A stretch of 64,000 nt of DNA, from assembly GCF_900590885.1 (NCBI RefSeq), contig NZ_UUON01000022.1, positions 186,001 through 250,000 on the forward strand, given 5' to 3'. Position numbers and translations under genes: made by a program. Under the pieces are notes generated by a model. It was not told the DNA's origin. It made no database searches and saw only the letters and a list, made by a program, of their open reading frames with translations. Source of the DNA: Pseudomonas viridiflava (GTDB lineage Bacteria; Pseudomonadota; Gammaproteobacteria; Pseudomonadales; Pseudomonadaceae). Below, one piece after another: positions 24,243-33,198 of this stretch. Numbering within the stretch: the first letter of the stretch is position 1; each line of letters opens with the position of its first letter.

Positions 24243-24250
24243 AAATTTAT
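24243..24250. repeat. Target site duplication, right copy
   Basis: AAATTTAT, matching 22927-22934 exactly, immediately outside the right terminal repeat of the ISL3 element. Confidence 0.95.
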
Positions 24251-24453
24251 GCCCGGCGGAATGGTCTTGGGTTAATACATTAACGGAGAAGTGCATCGGC
24301 GGTCCCTCGCGCTGGTTGGTCAGGCGAGAGACTTTGGAGGGGTTGGTAGGGAAAAGAAGTAGGTGTTATTCGACAGCAGGGCTAGGACGTTTCGCAAACA
24401 CGTTGAGCAAACGGAGAGACAGTTGTAGGTGGTGGATTACACGTTGAATCCTC

Positions 24454-25935
24454 CTACAACTTCAGTTGGCCAATCGCCTTGCTCAATTCCCCCGCCAAGG
24501 TCGCCAGTTCATTGCTGGTGGTCGCCGAATCCACCGTCTGCTGCACGGTGTTCTCGGTCACATCGCGAATGCTCACCACCGCGCGGTTCATCTCTTCGGC
24601 CACGTGGCTTTGCTGTTCGGCGGCGACGGCGATCTGGGTGTTGCTCTCGCGCATCTGCGCCACGGCGCCGGTGATTTCGGCGAGGGCGGCGCCGGCTTCC
24701 TGGGCTTGTTGCACACAGTCATCGGCCTTGAACGAGCTTTCCTGCATAAAGTCCACGGCGTCGCGAGTGCCGGCCTGCAGGTCCGAGACCATGCGGGTGA
24801 TTTCGTCGGTGGAGCTTTGTACGCGTTTGGCGAGGTTGCGCACTTCATCGGCGACCACGGCAAACCCACGGCCCATTTCCCCGGCGCGCGCGGCTTCGAT
24901 GGCGGCGTTCAGGGCGAGCAGGTTGGTCTGTTCGGCGATGCTGTGGATCACGCTGACCACGCCGTTGATTTTCTGGCTGTCCTCGGCCAGTTTCTGGATC
25001 ATTTCGGCGGTCTGTTGCACGCCGGTGGACAGCCCGGCAATCGAGCGTTGTACGCGGGTGACCACCTCCTGGCCGCTGCCGGCGAGGGTGTCGGCGGTCT
25101 GGGACAGGTCGCGCGTGGCGCCGGCATGTTGGGCGATATGGTAGACGGTAGCGGTCATTTCATTGATCGCGGTGGCGGCCTGGTCGGTTTCGCTTTGCTG
25201 GCCGAGCATGCCGTGCTGCACCTCGTTCATGCTGCTGGCCAGGCGCGCGGCGCCTTCGTCGAGTTGCCGGGCGGTGCGCGCCACGGTGCTGACCACCCGT
25301 TGGTAGCCGGCCTGCATGGCGTTGAAAGCGCTGGCCATCTGGCCGACTTCATCCTTACAGGCCAAGGGCACGCGGGCTGACAGATCGCCGGTTTTCTCGA
25401 CGTGCAGCATCACGTCCTTGAGGGTGTTGAGCTGGCTGAGCAGGAAGCGGATCAACAGCTGCGAGGCGCCGAGCATCGCCAGCATCAGGATCGCCACGGC
25501 CACGGCATAGTTGGCGAAGCGCTCGCCAAATACCTGGCTCAGGCTTGGCGCGTAGGCGAGTACGGCGACGTACTGCCCATCCGGGCGGGCGATGACTTCA
25601 GCGCCCATCAACGGGTTTTCGCCTAACAGCGGCATGTGGTTGAGTTCGACCCAGCCGGTGGCGCGGCTCAGGGCTGTCAGATCCAGATCGGCCAGTTGTG
25701 GGACTTGGCCACGCGCGAACGTCAGCCATTGCTCACCCTTGGGCAGCGGTTTTTCGGCCGGCCAGGCATTGAGCAATCGCCCCTGGGCCTGCGCTGAGCC
25801 CTGGGACGCATCGCTGCGCGCCTGTTGTTCGAGCTGCACGGCGTACAGCACCAGCAGCAGGGTGGTGATGAAAGCGACCGCGTTGACGGCCCAGAATTTG
25901 TACTTCAGCGAGATATTGCTAAGCCAGGCACCCAT
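24454..25935 (-). CDS. Methyl-accepting chemotaxis protein
   Basis: 493 residues from the ATG ending at 25935 ([15 protein letters not shown]); the frame extends 29 codons further upstream with no plausible start. First transmembrane helix about residues 16-36, a short periplasmic part (about 37-140) too small for a double Cache domain, second helix about 145-168, HAMP (about 170-222), and a cytoplasmic signalling domain with the invariant hairpin tip around [47 protein letters not shown]. It reports to CheA/CheW; the ligand is unknown. It has no C-terminal CheR-tether pentapeptide. Upstream is tatD in the same orientation. Confidence 0.93.
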   Translation of the reverse strand: MGAWLSNISLKYKFWAVNAVAFITTLLLVLYAVQLEQQARSDASQGSAQAQGRLLNAWPAEKPLPKGEQWLTFARGQVPQLADLDLTALSRATGWVELNHMPLLGENPLMGAEVIARPDGQYVAVLAYAPSLSQVFGERFANYAVAVAILMLAMLGASQLLIRFLLSQLNTLKDVMLHVEKTGDLSARVPLACKDEVGQMASAFNAMQAGYQRVVSTVARTARQLDEGAARLASSMNEVQHGMLGQQSETDQAATAINEMTATVYHIAQHAGATRDLSQTADTLAGSGQEVVTRVQRSIAGLSTGVQQTAEMIQKLAEDSQKINGVVSVIHSIAEQTNLLALNAAIEAARAGEMGRGFAVVADEVRNLAKRVQSSTDEITRMVSDLQAGTRDAVDFMQESSFKADDCVQQAQEAGAALAEITGAVAQMRESNTQIAVAAEQQSHVAEEMNRAVVSIRDVTENTVQQTVDSATTSNELATLAGELSKAIGQLKL

Positions 25936-26031
25936 GGAAGGTTTTCTCTGATAGCGGAAACAGCATTGGCAAGGTGCCATTATTGTGCCGCTACTCAGCA
26001 AACCGGTTTTGACATGGGTCAATGCGCCGCA

Positions 26032-26838
26032 TTAATCCACAGCCGGTAACCCAAAAAATGCGCGAGAGCAGGCGGTGCTGTGTTCGGCCAGGTCTTCCAG
26101 GCTTTCGTTGCGGTGCAGGGCGACTTCGCGCAGCACCTCCGGCAGGTAAGCCGGTTCATTGCGACCATTTTTCGGTTTGGGTCGCAGGGTGCGTGGTAGC
26201 AGGTACGGCGCGTCGCTTTCCAGCATCAGACGGCCGCGGGGAATTTCCCTGACCAGCGGGTGCAGGTGTGTCCCACGGCGTTCGTCACAGATCCAGCCGG
26301 TGATGCCGATGTGCAGGTCGAGGTCGAGATAGCTGAACAACGCCTGCTGTTCGCCGGTAAAGCAGTGCACCACGGCGGCGCTGAGGTGGTCGCGGTAGTC
26401 CTTGAGGATCTCCAGCAGGCGCTGGTTGGCGTCGCGCTCATGCAGGAACACCGGCAGTTTCAGCTCGACGGCCAGGGCCAGGTGTTCTTCGAGGACTTTT
26501 TCCTGTTGCGGGCGCGGGGAAAAATCCCGGTTGAAATCCAGCCCGCATTCGCCCACGGCGCGCACACGGCTTTCGCCGAGCAGGCCGCGCAAACGCTGGG
26601 CGCTGTCGCCGTTCCAGTCGCTGGCGGAGTGGGGGTGGATACCGGCGGTGCTGAACAGGCGTTGCCCGCTTTCGTCGAGTTTTACGCAGAGCTCCAGGGC
26701 CTGTTCGCTGCCGTCGACGCTGGTGCCGGTGAGCACCAATTGCTGCACGCCAGCGGCGTAGGCGCGGTCGAGTACGGCCTGGTGCTTGTCGTCGAAACTG
26801 GGGTTGGTCAGGTTGACGCCGATATCAATGAGTTGCAT
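26032..26838 (-). CDS. tatD: TatD family metal-dependent DNase
   Basis: 268 residues, close to E. coli TatD. TIM-barrel hydrolase with metal ligands visible: His pair in [11 protein letters not shown] (about 66-76), [13 protein letters not shown] (Glu near 97), HERDANQR (His near 133), VHCFTGE (His near 158) and [10 protein letters not shown] (Asp near 209). The [10 protein letters not shown] and WICDERRG segments are specific for TatD proper rather than YcfH or YjjV. Acts as a cytosolic 3'-5' exonuclease implicated in oxidative-damage repair in E. coli. GGAGG precedes the ATG. The gene is not linked to tatABC here. Confidence 0.9.
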   Translation of the reverse strand: MQLIDIGVNLTNPSFDDKHQAVLDRAYAAGVQQLVLTGTSVDGSEQALELCVKLDESGQRLFSTAGIHPHSASDWNGDSAQRLRGLLGESRVRAVGECGLDFNRDFSPRPQQEKVLEEHLALAVELKLPVFLHERDANQRLLEILKDYRDHLSAAVVHCFTGEQQALFSYLDLDLHIGITGWICDERRGTHLHPLVREIPRGRLMLESDAPYLLPRTLRPKPKNGRNEPAYLPEVLREVALHRNESLEDLAEHSTACSRAFFGLPAVD

Positions 26839-27074
26839 GGTGCTACCTCCGCCTGCGGCCGGAAAGCATATCAGAGCTGTAGATTTATAAGAAAATCTAA
26901 GAACTACAATGAGTTATAGCTGTCTTTGAACGTCGCAAGTGACATTGTGGTTGGCCGAACGCCTTGCCCTGTGCCACCGTTGCGCGCAAAGCCTGCGCTT
27001 AAAGCGCTCTGTTTCTGACGCCCAACGCCTCGTTTTTCGCGAGGCTGCTGGCCAGTATTCTTTCCGGAGAGCGG

Positions 27075-28496
27075 ATGATCCGACCCTCGGCGTTGCTTAT
27101 GTTGTGCCTGACGTTACTGCTGCCCATGGCGGCGGTTGCGCGTCTGGACGGGCCGCTGGAAGTGACCAAGCCCGGCAAGGTCCGTGACCTGGCGGAGATC
27201 CGCGCCAGCCGCACCCTGCGCGTATTGGTCAACCAGAGCCGCAACAGTTCCGGCGAAGTGCAGGGCCAGGCCATTGGCGTCGAATACCATCGCCTGCGCG
27301 CCTTCGAGCAGTACCTCAATGGTCATGCCCGTGATGGCCAGGAAATCAACCTCAAGATCATTCCCAAAGCCAAGGACCAGTTGCTCGGCGCGCTGGCCCG
27401 GGGTGAAGGCGACCTGGTGGCCCCCGGGGAATTGCTCGATGTGAAGGCCGCACACAAGATCAGTACCAGCGACCCGATTGCCAGCGATGTGCCGTTGTGG
27501 CTGGTGGGGGTGAAGGGCGAGCGGCGCTTTACCAAGCTGGAGCAGCTGTCGGGGCGTACCCTGGCACTGACCACCGGCAGCGCGGCGGCGGATGCGATCA
27601 GCCAGGTCAACCAGAAGCTGGCCTTGCACAAGCAGCCGCCGATCAAGGTGGAGTGGGTGGACCCGACCCTGGCCGTGGAGGATGTGCTGGAGATGGTCCA
27701 GGCAGGTATTTTCCACCTGACGATTGTCGAGAAGCCGATTGCCGAGCGCTGGTCGAAGATCCTGCCCAAATTGCGCTTTGACAAGCAGGTGGTCATCAGC
27801 GAACCCGGCGACGAATACTGGTTTGTGCGCCAGGACGCTTCGATGCTGCGGGCCAGCATCGATCGATTCCTCAAGACCTATCGAACCCCCTCCGACCAGG
27901 ATGTGGCGTTCCAGCGTATCTACCGTCGCCTTTATCAAGTGCGTAACCCATTGGCCCGGGTCGACCGCCAGCGCCTGGAAAAACTGCGCCCGGTCCTGCA
28001 AAAGCACGCGCGCGAGCAGGGCATGGATTGGCTGAACCTGGCCGCACTGGCCTTCAAGGAGTCGGCGCTGGACCCCGGCGCGCGTAACAGCGGTGGGCCC
28101 ACCGGGCTGATGCAAATCACGCCTTCGGCGGCGCAGCGGGTGGGGGTCAGCAATATCGAGACCCTCGACAGCAATGTGCAGGCGGGCGCGCGGTATTTGT
28201 CGATGATTCGCCGCAAGTTTTTCTCCAGCCCAAAGCTTAACGAGCGCGAGCGCATGGCCTTTGTGCTGGCGGCGTACAACATGGGGCCGGAACGGGTGCA
28301 GGGCATGCGCACCGAAGCCAAGCGGCGGGGCCTCAACCCCAATCAGTGGTTCTTCCAGGTTGAACGCATTGCCATGGAGCAGGTGGGGATGGGCGGCGTC
28401 AGCTATGTTAATAGCGTGAACAAGTACTATCTGGCGTTCGATCGGGAGCGTGAATCCCTGGAGCCGCCAGCGCCGAAAGTCGCCTCACGGAAGTAA
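27075..28496 (+). CDS. mltF: MltF-type membrane-bound lytic transglycosylase
   Basis: 473 residues. Signal peptide (about 1-22), a periplasmic substrate-binding-protein-like domain (about 40-280, SBP family 3), and a C-terminal SLT goose-type lysozyme domain (about 300-455) with the catalytic Glu in LAALAFKESALDPGARNSGGPTGLMQI and the AAYNMGPERVQGMR motif. It cleaves the beta-1,4 MurNAc-GlcNAc bond to anhydromuropeptides, with the N-terminal domain binding stem peptides in relatives. GGAGAG lies before the ATG. Pseudomonas encodes two MltF proteins; this one lacks the purL linkage that I associate with the main copy, so it may be the paralogue. Confidence 0.88.
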   Translation: MIRPSALLMLCLTLLLPMAAVARLDGPLEVTKPGKVRDLAEIRASRTLRVLVNQSRNSSGEVQGQAIGVEYHRLRAFEQYLNGHARDGQEINLKIIPKAKDQLLGALARGEGDLVAPGELLDVKAAHKISTSDPIASDVPLWLVGVKGERRFTKLEQLSGRTLALTTGSAAADAISQVNQKLALHKQPPIKVEWVDPTLAVEDVLEMVQAGIFHLTIVEKPIAERWSKILPKLRFDKQVVISEPGDEYWFVRQDASMLRASIDRFLKTYRTPSDQDVAFQRIYRRLYQVRNPLARVDRQRLEKLRPVLQKHAREQGMDWLNLAALAFKESALDPGARNSGGPTGLMQITPSAAQRVGVSNIETLDSNVQAGARYLSMIRRKFFSSPKLNERERMAFVLAAYNMGPERVQGMRTEAKRRGLNPNQWFFQVERIAMEQVGMGGVSYVNSVNKYYLAFDRERESLEPPAPKVASRK

Positions 28497-28508
28497 TCGA
28501 GTTTATCG

Positions 28509-28560
28509 ATATTAATCAGGCATTTTTTCGGCTTTTATCATTGTTTAAACTGATTAATAT
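28509..28560. promoter_or_regulatory. AT-rich inverted repeat upstream of doxX
   Basis: Perfect 11-bp arms ATATTAATCAG (28509-28519) and CTGATTAATAT (28550-28560), 30 bases apart, ending 39 bases before the doxX ATG. The spacer is also AT-rich. Placement is right for a regulator-binding site overlapping the promoter. Confidence 0.5.
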
Positions 28561-28599
28561 AGCGGCCAACCAACCCCTACTTCAAAAAGGATTACCACC

Positions 28600-29034
28600 A
28601 TGAGCCCACTGATCAAAAGCATTCTGACCACCCGCGCCGGTTACGGCCTGACCATTCTGCGCATCGTTGTCGGCATCATCTTCGCCGCCCATGGTTCGCA
28701 AAAACTGTTTGGCTGGTTCGGTGGCTACGGCTTGGCGGGCACTGCCCAGTGGATGGAAAGCATCGGCCTGGCGCCGGGCACCCTGATGGCATTGCTGTCG
28801 GGCGGTACCGAGTTCTTCGCCGGCCTGGCCTTGATCATCGGTTTGCTGGCTCGCCCTGCGGCATTGGGCCTGACCATCCTGTCCCTGGTGGCGATCTTCT
28901 CGGTGCATATCCATAACGGGCTGTTCATGGCCAACAACGGTTATGAATTCGCGCTGGCCTTGCTGGGCGGCTCGCTGGCGGTACTGCTGGAAGGCGCCGG
29001 CAAACTGTCTGCGGACCGTGCCATCGCCCGCTGA
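28600..29034 (+). CDS. DoxX family membrane protein
   Basis: 144-residue inner-membrane protein with four predicted helices. Family motifs: LTILRIVVGIIFAAHGSQKLFGWFGGYGLAG (about 16-46) and GGTEFFAGLALIIGLLARPAALGL (about 68-91). DoxX-like proteins are linked with quinol/thiol redox and oxidative-stress complexes in various bacteria, without one agreed function. AAGGA before the ATG. The upstream inverted repeat suggests regulation; the gene is closed by a terminator. Confidence 0.85.
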   Translation: MSPLIKSILTTRAGYGLTILRIVVGIIFAAHGSQKLFGWFGGYGLAGTAQWMESIGLAPGTLMALLSGGTEFFAGLALIIGLLARPAALGLTILSLVAIFSVHIHNGLFMANNGYEFALALLGGSLAVLLEGAGKLSADRAIAR

Positions 29035-29056
29035 GTCTTCTGCAAAAGCCTGAGTC

Positions 29057-29079
29057 GGCCCGCCCTGTGCGGGCCTTTT
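29057..29079 (+). terminator. Rho-independent terminator after doxX
   Basis: 7-bp GC stem GGCCCGC / GCGGGCC, 5-base loop, then TTTT. Located 23 bases after the doxX stop. Confidence 0.85.
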
Positions 29080-29094
29080 CGTTGCTCGCGATTC

Positions 29095-29124
29095 TTGACA
29101 CCGCCCCACCGGCTTCTCTAGGAT
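29095..29124 (+). promoter_or_regulatory. Sigma-70-like promoter upstream of the 29285 gene
   Basis: Perfect -35 TTGACA (29095-29100), an 18-base spacer, and -10-like TAGGAT (29119-29124), just downstream of the doxX terminator. It would give a leader of roughly 155 bases before the ATG at 29285. Confidence 0.5.
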
Positions 29125-29284
29125 GCCGCTCATGCGCCGATTTAAACAGCTAATTGCGGGGCGCCATGGGTGATCGTTATCGGTCCCGACAGAAGCCTGT
29201 TCCATGCTTCGAAATTCCGCTAAAGCGCTGGTTCGGTGTTGCCTCTCACCTGCCCGCAGACTTTTGAGGCAGAGACACGACACG

Positions 29285-29593
29285 ATGAATGCACTACGCC
29301 CCCTGATACGCCTGGCCCCGATTACCGCGGACCTCACTCAACGCAATCCTAAAATTCTCCTGGGCGGCAAGCACCAGCCGACGCTGTTGCGTTATCTGGA
29401 TGGCTGGCCGCGTCGTACCGGCCGACCCTCGGCGTTCCTGATCCAGTTTGTCGAAGACGGCGATTCCCTTGCGCGTTTTGCCAGCAACAGTTTCGATCTG
29501 GCGGTGATCCAGGCCCCCAGCGCCGGCAACGCGGCTGAAGTGATCCACCAACTGACCCGCATTGCCAGGCAAGGGCTGATTGCAAGGAGTTGA
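29285..29593 (+). CDS. Conserved hypothetical protein
   Basis: 102 residues from the ATG at 29285 (MNALRPLIRLAP); an open frame reaches back to 29204 but has no sensible start. Cytosolic, mixed alpha/beta, with no motif I can assign: GGKHQPTLLRYLDGWPRRTGRPSAF looks surface-basic, and the centre (QFVEDGDSLARFA) is acidic. Only a weak GAGG some 15 bases upstream. Its stop is 5 bases from the stop of the convergent Gld-like gene. Reading-frame codon bias is typical of the genome, which supports a real gene. Confidence 0.6.
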   Translation: MNALRPLIRLAPITADLTQRNPKILLGGKHQPTLLRYLDGWPRRTGRPSAFLIQFVEDGDSLARFASNSFDLAVIQAPSAGNAAEVIHQLTRIARQGLIARS

Positions 29594-29597
29594 GCGT

Positions 29598-31343
29598 TTA
29601 GTGAAATACGCTGCGTGCGTGCAGACGCCGCCGGCGATTCCCCAGGAACACTATCCAGGCCATCAGGCATAAAGTAAGCGGGATCGTGAAGGTCACCACC
29701 AGCTTTATTGCCAGCTCAAGGCGGTTTACCTGTGCGTAAGCGTCGACCTGCAAGGCATGCAGTTCCATGGGCAAGCGCAGGCGCTCCTTGTTGAGTGCTT
29801 GCAGCTGGGTAGTGGGGTCCACGGCCTGGCTGCCGAGTGTGGTTTTTTGCGGGCTCAATTGTTCCCATTCCTGTTCGGTGCGTTGCAGGCGCCGCTCCAG
29901 TTCGCTGGCCTTCGCGCGGTAGGCTTGCTCGGCAGCCCCGCGCAGCGTCTCCAGCAGGGTGGGGGCTCTTTCCTGCATCGCATGCGGGCGGATGCTGGCG
30001 AGGGCATCGGGAACGGCCAGGTTATCCAGGGTATTCAAAACGAATAACGCATTGCCGTCAGGCGCCGAGCCGCTGACGTTATCCGAGAGCACGTCCGTAT
30101 CGGCAACCACCACGACATGGATCTGCGCAGCCTTCTGTAGACCGGGCGGCTGGCCCTTGATGCCGTCAGGGAACGCGGAATACCCCGGCCCCTCGATACG
30201 TGCGGCGATCACGTGGCGCTTTCCTTGAAGGGGCGTGTTGTCATCCGATGGTGCGAGCGGGTTGGCGCCAGCAAATTGCTCGGTATCCAACAGCCTGGAT
30301 TGCTCGGAGCTCTGCAGGAGTGGGATGAGGCTCGTGCGACTTTTATTGAGTCGTGAGAGGGCGCCACTGCTCGACACCGTTACCTGTTTCAATTTCCAGG
30401 TGCTGACATCGTGTGTGTTCATCGCCTGCCGGGGCAGGTCCAATCTGGCCGGATGCTGTGCCGCCGTAGTACCGGCGTCCGACGTCGCCCACGATGAGTA
30501 GAGGTTGTCGACCAGCCATTTGTTCGCCGGCATCTGGATGCCCCAGGCAGCCAGCAGTCCGTCGAGTTGGGAGTGGGTGGGCGTGGTGTTGGGGCGTTGC
30601 TCGCTGAGCGGGTCGATAAACATCATCAATTTACCGCCCTTCAACACGAATTGTTCAATCCCGTACAGGGTTGGCTCGGGCAATGCGCGTGGGTGCACGA
30701 CCATCAGCGTTTGCAGGTGTTCCGGGATGCGTTCGGTGCTGGAGTCCAGGTTGACCAGGTTGAAGTGCTGCTGCAGTTCCTTCACCAACCGGCCTGCGGA
30801 TTCCCCGATCGCCAACCCTGACAACAGCCCGACAATGGGGCGTTCCGGGTGCTGCAACTTATAGATCAGGTGGCTGATTTCATACTCGAGCAGCGGTTCG
30901 CGCTCCACGCTGAATGATTCAATGCGTTGTGCACCGTGGCCGGCACGGGTGCCGATAAGGCCTAGAAAGCCGACTTCATCATCCAGCCCAAATAACCCTG
31001 CCTTGTAGGCGTCTTCTGAAAAAGGAGCAGGCTCGATAAGGTGCAGATTGATCATGCCTTTAGCGGCTTTTTCGTACTCCTTGAGCAAGTCCTCAATACG
31101 CGTGCCGTACCTTTTCAGGGCGTAGCTTTTTTTCGGATCGCTGCTCGCATTGAAATAATACAAGTCCACTGGGCTTTCCAGCGACGTCAGCAAGTGTCGA
31201 ACAGGGGCAGACAGTGTGTGGGTTTTTTGTTGTGAATAATCCCAGCGGATATCCGGGAGTTTAGTTATCCAGACCAGGTTGAACGCCAGAAAAAGTAACA
31301 GTATGACGGTCAGGGTCATACCTGCGCGCAGAACGGATCGCAT
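29598..31343 (-). CDS. GldG-like ABC auxiliary protein
   Basis: 581 residues resembling the GldG family that accompanies ABC exporters (DUF7088/ABC_transp_aux type). One N-terminal transmembrane helix (about 10-30), a long extracytoplasmic region with a GATase-like fold (about 35-400: LLTSLESPVDLYYFNAS, PIVGLLSGL, LKGGKLMMFIDPLSE), a coiled-coil stretch (about 470-540, Glu/Gln/Leu-rich), and a C-terminal helix (about 545-565). It is the third gene of a leftward set with a permease and an ATPase. In Bacteroidetes these proteins serve gliding; in proteobacteria the substrate is unknown. Confidence 0.75.
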   Translation of the reverse strand: MRSVLRAGMTLTVILLLFLAFNLVWITKLPDIRWDYSQQKTHTLSAPVRHLLTSLESPVDLYYFNASSDPKKSYALKRYGTRIEDLLKEYEKAAKGMINLHLIEPAPFSEDAYKAGLFGLDDEVGFLGLIGTRAGHGAQRIESFSVEREPLLEYEISHLIYKLQHPERPIVGLLSGLAIGESAGRLVKELQQHFNLVNLDSSTERIPEHLQTLMVVHPRALPEPTLYGIEQFVLKGGKLMMFIDPLSEQRPNTTPTHSQLDGLLAAWGIQMPANKWLVDNLYSSWATSDAGTTAAQHPARLDLPRQAMNTHDVSTWKLKQVTVSSSGALSRLNKSRTSLIPLLQSSEQSRLLDTEQFAGANPLAPSDDNTPLQGKRHVIAARIEGPGYSAFPDGIKGQPPGLQKAAQIHVVVVADTDVLSDNVSGSAPDGNALFVLNTLDNLAVPDALASIRPHAMQERAPTLLETLRGAAEQAYRAKASELERRLQRTEQEWEQLSPQKTTLGSQAVDPTTQLQALNKERLRLPMELHALQVDAYAQVNRLELAIKLVVTFTIPLTLCLMAWIVFLGNRRRRLHARSVFH

Positions 31344-31358
31344 AGAGGGTTTCCCTTC

Positions 31359-32084
31359 TCAACTGTGTTTATAGTTGAGTGTGACGGTCGTTGCAGCGAG
31401 AAACGCCAGGATCATGCTGATGAAATACAGCATGTCGCGAAGTGTGAACTTGCCATCGTCAATAGTGCTGAATCTTGAAAAAGGGCTGAGGGTCGCCAGG
31501 CTGTCGATCAGCCAGATGGGTTGTTGATGTTCAAGTGCGTCCAATAGTGATGAAAGCCCGCTGGCGATCAGCAGCAAGCCAATCGTCAGAATGGCGATAA
31601 CCGTACGCTGACGTATCAGGGTGAAAATAAAACAACTGGCGGACAAGTAACTCCCCGCCAACAGCCAGCTTGCAATGAATTGCGAGGCAATGACGCCGTT
31701 GTCTGCGCTGCCCAGGTAGTTGGCAATGATGACCAGGGGGAACATCAGCATCAGGCTGATACCGATCACGAACCAGGCGGCCAGAAATTTGCCGACCACC
31801 CATTCAACCGGGGTGATGGGGAATGTTTTCATCAGGTTGAGGAAGCCTGTATCGGATTCATCCGACCAGAGCCGGGTTGCCAGTACCGGTATAAACAGCA
31901 AATAGAACCAGGGATGAAACTGGAAAAAGGCCTGTAGGTCGCCGCTGTCTTGTTCCAGCCACGGGGTGATGTACATCCCCACTGTGACGGACAGGGCTAA
32001 AAAAATCGCAATACTCAGGTAAGTGTCCGGCGCGCAGGCGTAGCTGACGAGTTGGTGCTTGAATATGACGGGTAGCAGTTTCAA
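31359..32084 (-). CDS. GldF-like ABC-2 type permease
   Basis: 241 residues with about six transmembrane helices in the ABC-2/GldF pattern (first at about 22-40, then GVYITPWLEQ-type loop, and the motif DSGDLQAFFQFHPWFYLLFIPVLATRLWSDESDTGFLNLMKTFPIT). Probable membrane domain of the exporter formed with the downstream GldG-like and upstream ATPase proteins. Its start overlaps the ATPase stop by 4 bases (ATGA), and 15 bases separate it from the GldG-like gene. Confidence 0.8.
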   Translation of the reverse strand: MKLLPVIFKHQLVSYACAPDTYLSIAIFLALSVTVGMYITPWLEQDSGDLQAFFQFHPWFYLLFIPVLATRLWSDESDTGFLNLMKTFPITPVEWVVGKFLAAWFVIGISLMLMFPLVIIANYLGSADNGVIASQFIASWLLAGSYLSASCFIFTLIRQRTVIAILTIGLLLIASGLSSLLDALEHQQPIWLIDSLATLSPFSRFSTIDDGKFTLRDMLYFISMILAFLAATTVTLNYKHS

Positions 32085-33007
32085 GAGGACGCCTCTCGGC
32101 TCAGATGATGAACCACGTCGTTCAGGCGACCTGGCTCCAGACTCAGTGAGTTGATTTTCCAGCGACGATTGGCAATGAGCGTGTTGATGTGCGGGTAGAT
32201 GGCGTGCCCCGGCATGGCCAGGACGGTCACTGTGCCGGGCGCATGCCGGTGTTCTTCGATGCCGGCCACACCGGGCAGCACCGCCAGGGCCAAGAGGTCC
32301 AGGGGTGTTTCTGCCGTGAGGGTGACCGCCTGGAAATGACGAGAGCCGCGCTGTAGTTCGGGCAATGGGGTATCAGCCACCAGGCGACCGTCGGCGATGA
32401 TCAATGCGCGAGTACAGAGTTCGGATAATTCATCGCAGTGGCGGGACGCGATGATGATCGTCATTTCCTGGGTCAGGGACTGGATGAGCGCCCTGAATCG
32501 GTGTTTCTGATCAGGCGCGAGCCCTTCAGTCGGTTCATCCAGTAGCAACAGGGCGGGCCCATGGAGGATGGCTTGGGCAACCGCGACTTTGCGCTTGGAC
32601 CCAATGGATAGGGCATTGAGTGGAGCGCTGAGTATCGGCCACAACTCCAGGCGCGTGGCAGCCTCTTCAACGCGTACACGCTTTTCGCTGCCGTTGAACC
32701 CACGCAGGGCCGCGATGAAATTAAGAAACTCTTTAACCGACATCGTGGGGTGATCGAAGTCCAGGTCAAGTTGGTACCCGATGAACTTTTTGGCTTTGAA
32801 TGTTTGGGTTTGTGTGTCGAAGCCCTGGATAGTTATATGGCCGCTGGAAGGCTGCACAGCGCCCGATATCATATTCAGAAGTGCTGTCTTAACGGTGGGG
32901 TCCTCACCAAATAATCCCAGGCATTCCTTTTGAGTGGCACTGAATGAAAAGCTGTTAATTATATTTTTCTTGTCCTGGTGTTTTGTCAAATTGCTTATTT
33001 CGATCAT
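32081..33007 (-). CDS. ABC transporter ATPase (GldA-like) with degenerate P-loop
   Basis: 308 residues from the ATG ending at 33007 (MIEISNLTKH); the frame runs to 33067 without a better start. Standard order of ABC motifs is present but altered: Walker A reads GEDPTVKTA where GPNGAGKTT is expected, so two of the three P-loop glycines are lost although Lys-Thr stay; the signature is LSIGSKRK; Walker B LLLLDEPTEGL is intact; the H-loop aligns as ASRHCDE, with Arg where the switch His is expected. The C-terminal 90 residues are a linker-type extension. ATP turnover may be impaired or the fold may use a partner. First gene of the three-gene set. Confidence 0.8.
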   Translation of the reverse strand: MIEISNLTKHQDKKNIINSFSFSATQKECLGLFGEDPTVKTALLNMISGAVQPSSGHITIQGFDTQTQTFKAKKFIGYQLDLDFDHPTMSVKEFLNFIAALRGFNGSEKRVRVEEAATRLELWPILSAPLNALSIGSKRKVAVAQAILHGPALLLLDEPTEGLAPDQKHRFRALIQSLTQEMTIIIASRHCDELSELCTRALIIADGRLVADTPLPELQRGSRHFQAVTLTAETPLDLLALAVLPGVAGIEEHRHAPGTVTVLAMPGHAIYPHINTLIANRRWKINSLSLEPGRLNDVVHHLSREASS

Positions 33008-33198
33008 TTTATTACCGGACAAGTTTGGGTTCACAGTGGGGGAGGGACCGAAAAAGGGTACGGACAATAGGGGGGGTTGGGAACGCTGCTTCGCACTTAT
33101 AAGAAGAGTCCTACGTGCTTGTTAGGCGGGTCACTGGAACAATCGTGGTGTGTTTTTAACCCTTTAATTGTCGCCCTTAGTATCGAGGCCTGATTACG

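Larger units (their letters stand above)
22807..24296 (-). pseudogene. Polymorphic-toxin-like C-terminal fragment split by an ISL3 element
   Basis: Deleting the IS and one copy of its 8-bp target duplication restores an open frame: 24296 to 24251, then 22934 to 22807, 57 codons plus stop. It reads MHFSVNVLTQDHSAGH then KFGARNGEGDQGAHFN, later DTPRTGSIPGTKDHYLF. The NGEGDQGAHFNLRPI and PGTKDHYLF segments look like the end of Rhs/polymorphic toxin C-terminal domains, where they close the toxin just before the immunity gene. The stop TGA overlaps the immunity ATG. Upstream, the frame is closed by TAA at 24366-24368, so the toxin body is missing; GAGGG precedes the ATG at 24296, so a short product was possible before the insertion. 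The toxin class is not assigned. Confidence 0.6.

Noticed and set aside
24423..24459. Hairpin GTTGTAGG / CCTACAAC at the end of the chemoreceptor gene as a terminator
   Set aside because: The stem overlaps the stop codon and no T-tract follows on the minus strand; function cannot be supported.
27027..27045. GCCTCG / CGAGGC hairpin before mltF as a terminator or attenuator
   Set aside because: Only 6-bp arms, the T-run lies in the loop and none follows the stem; too weak to call.
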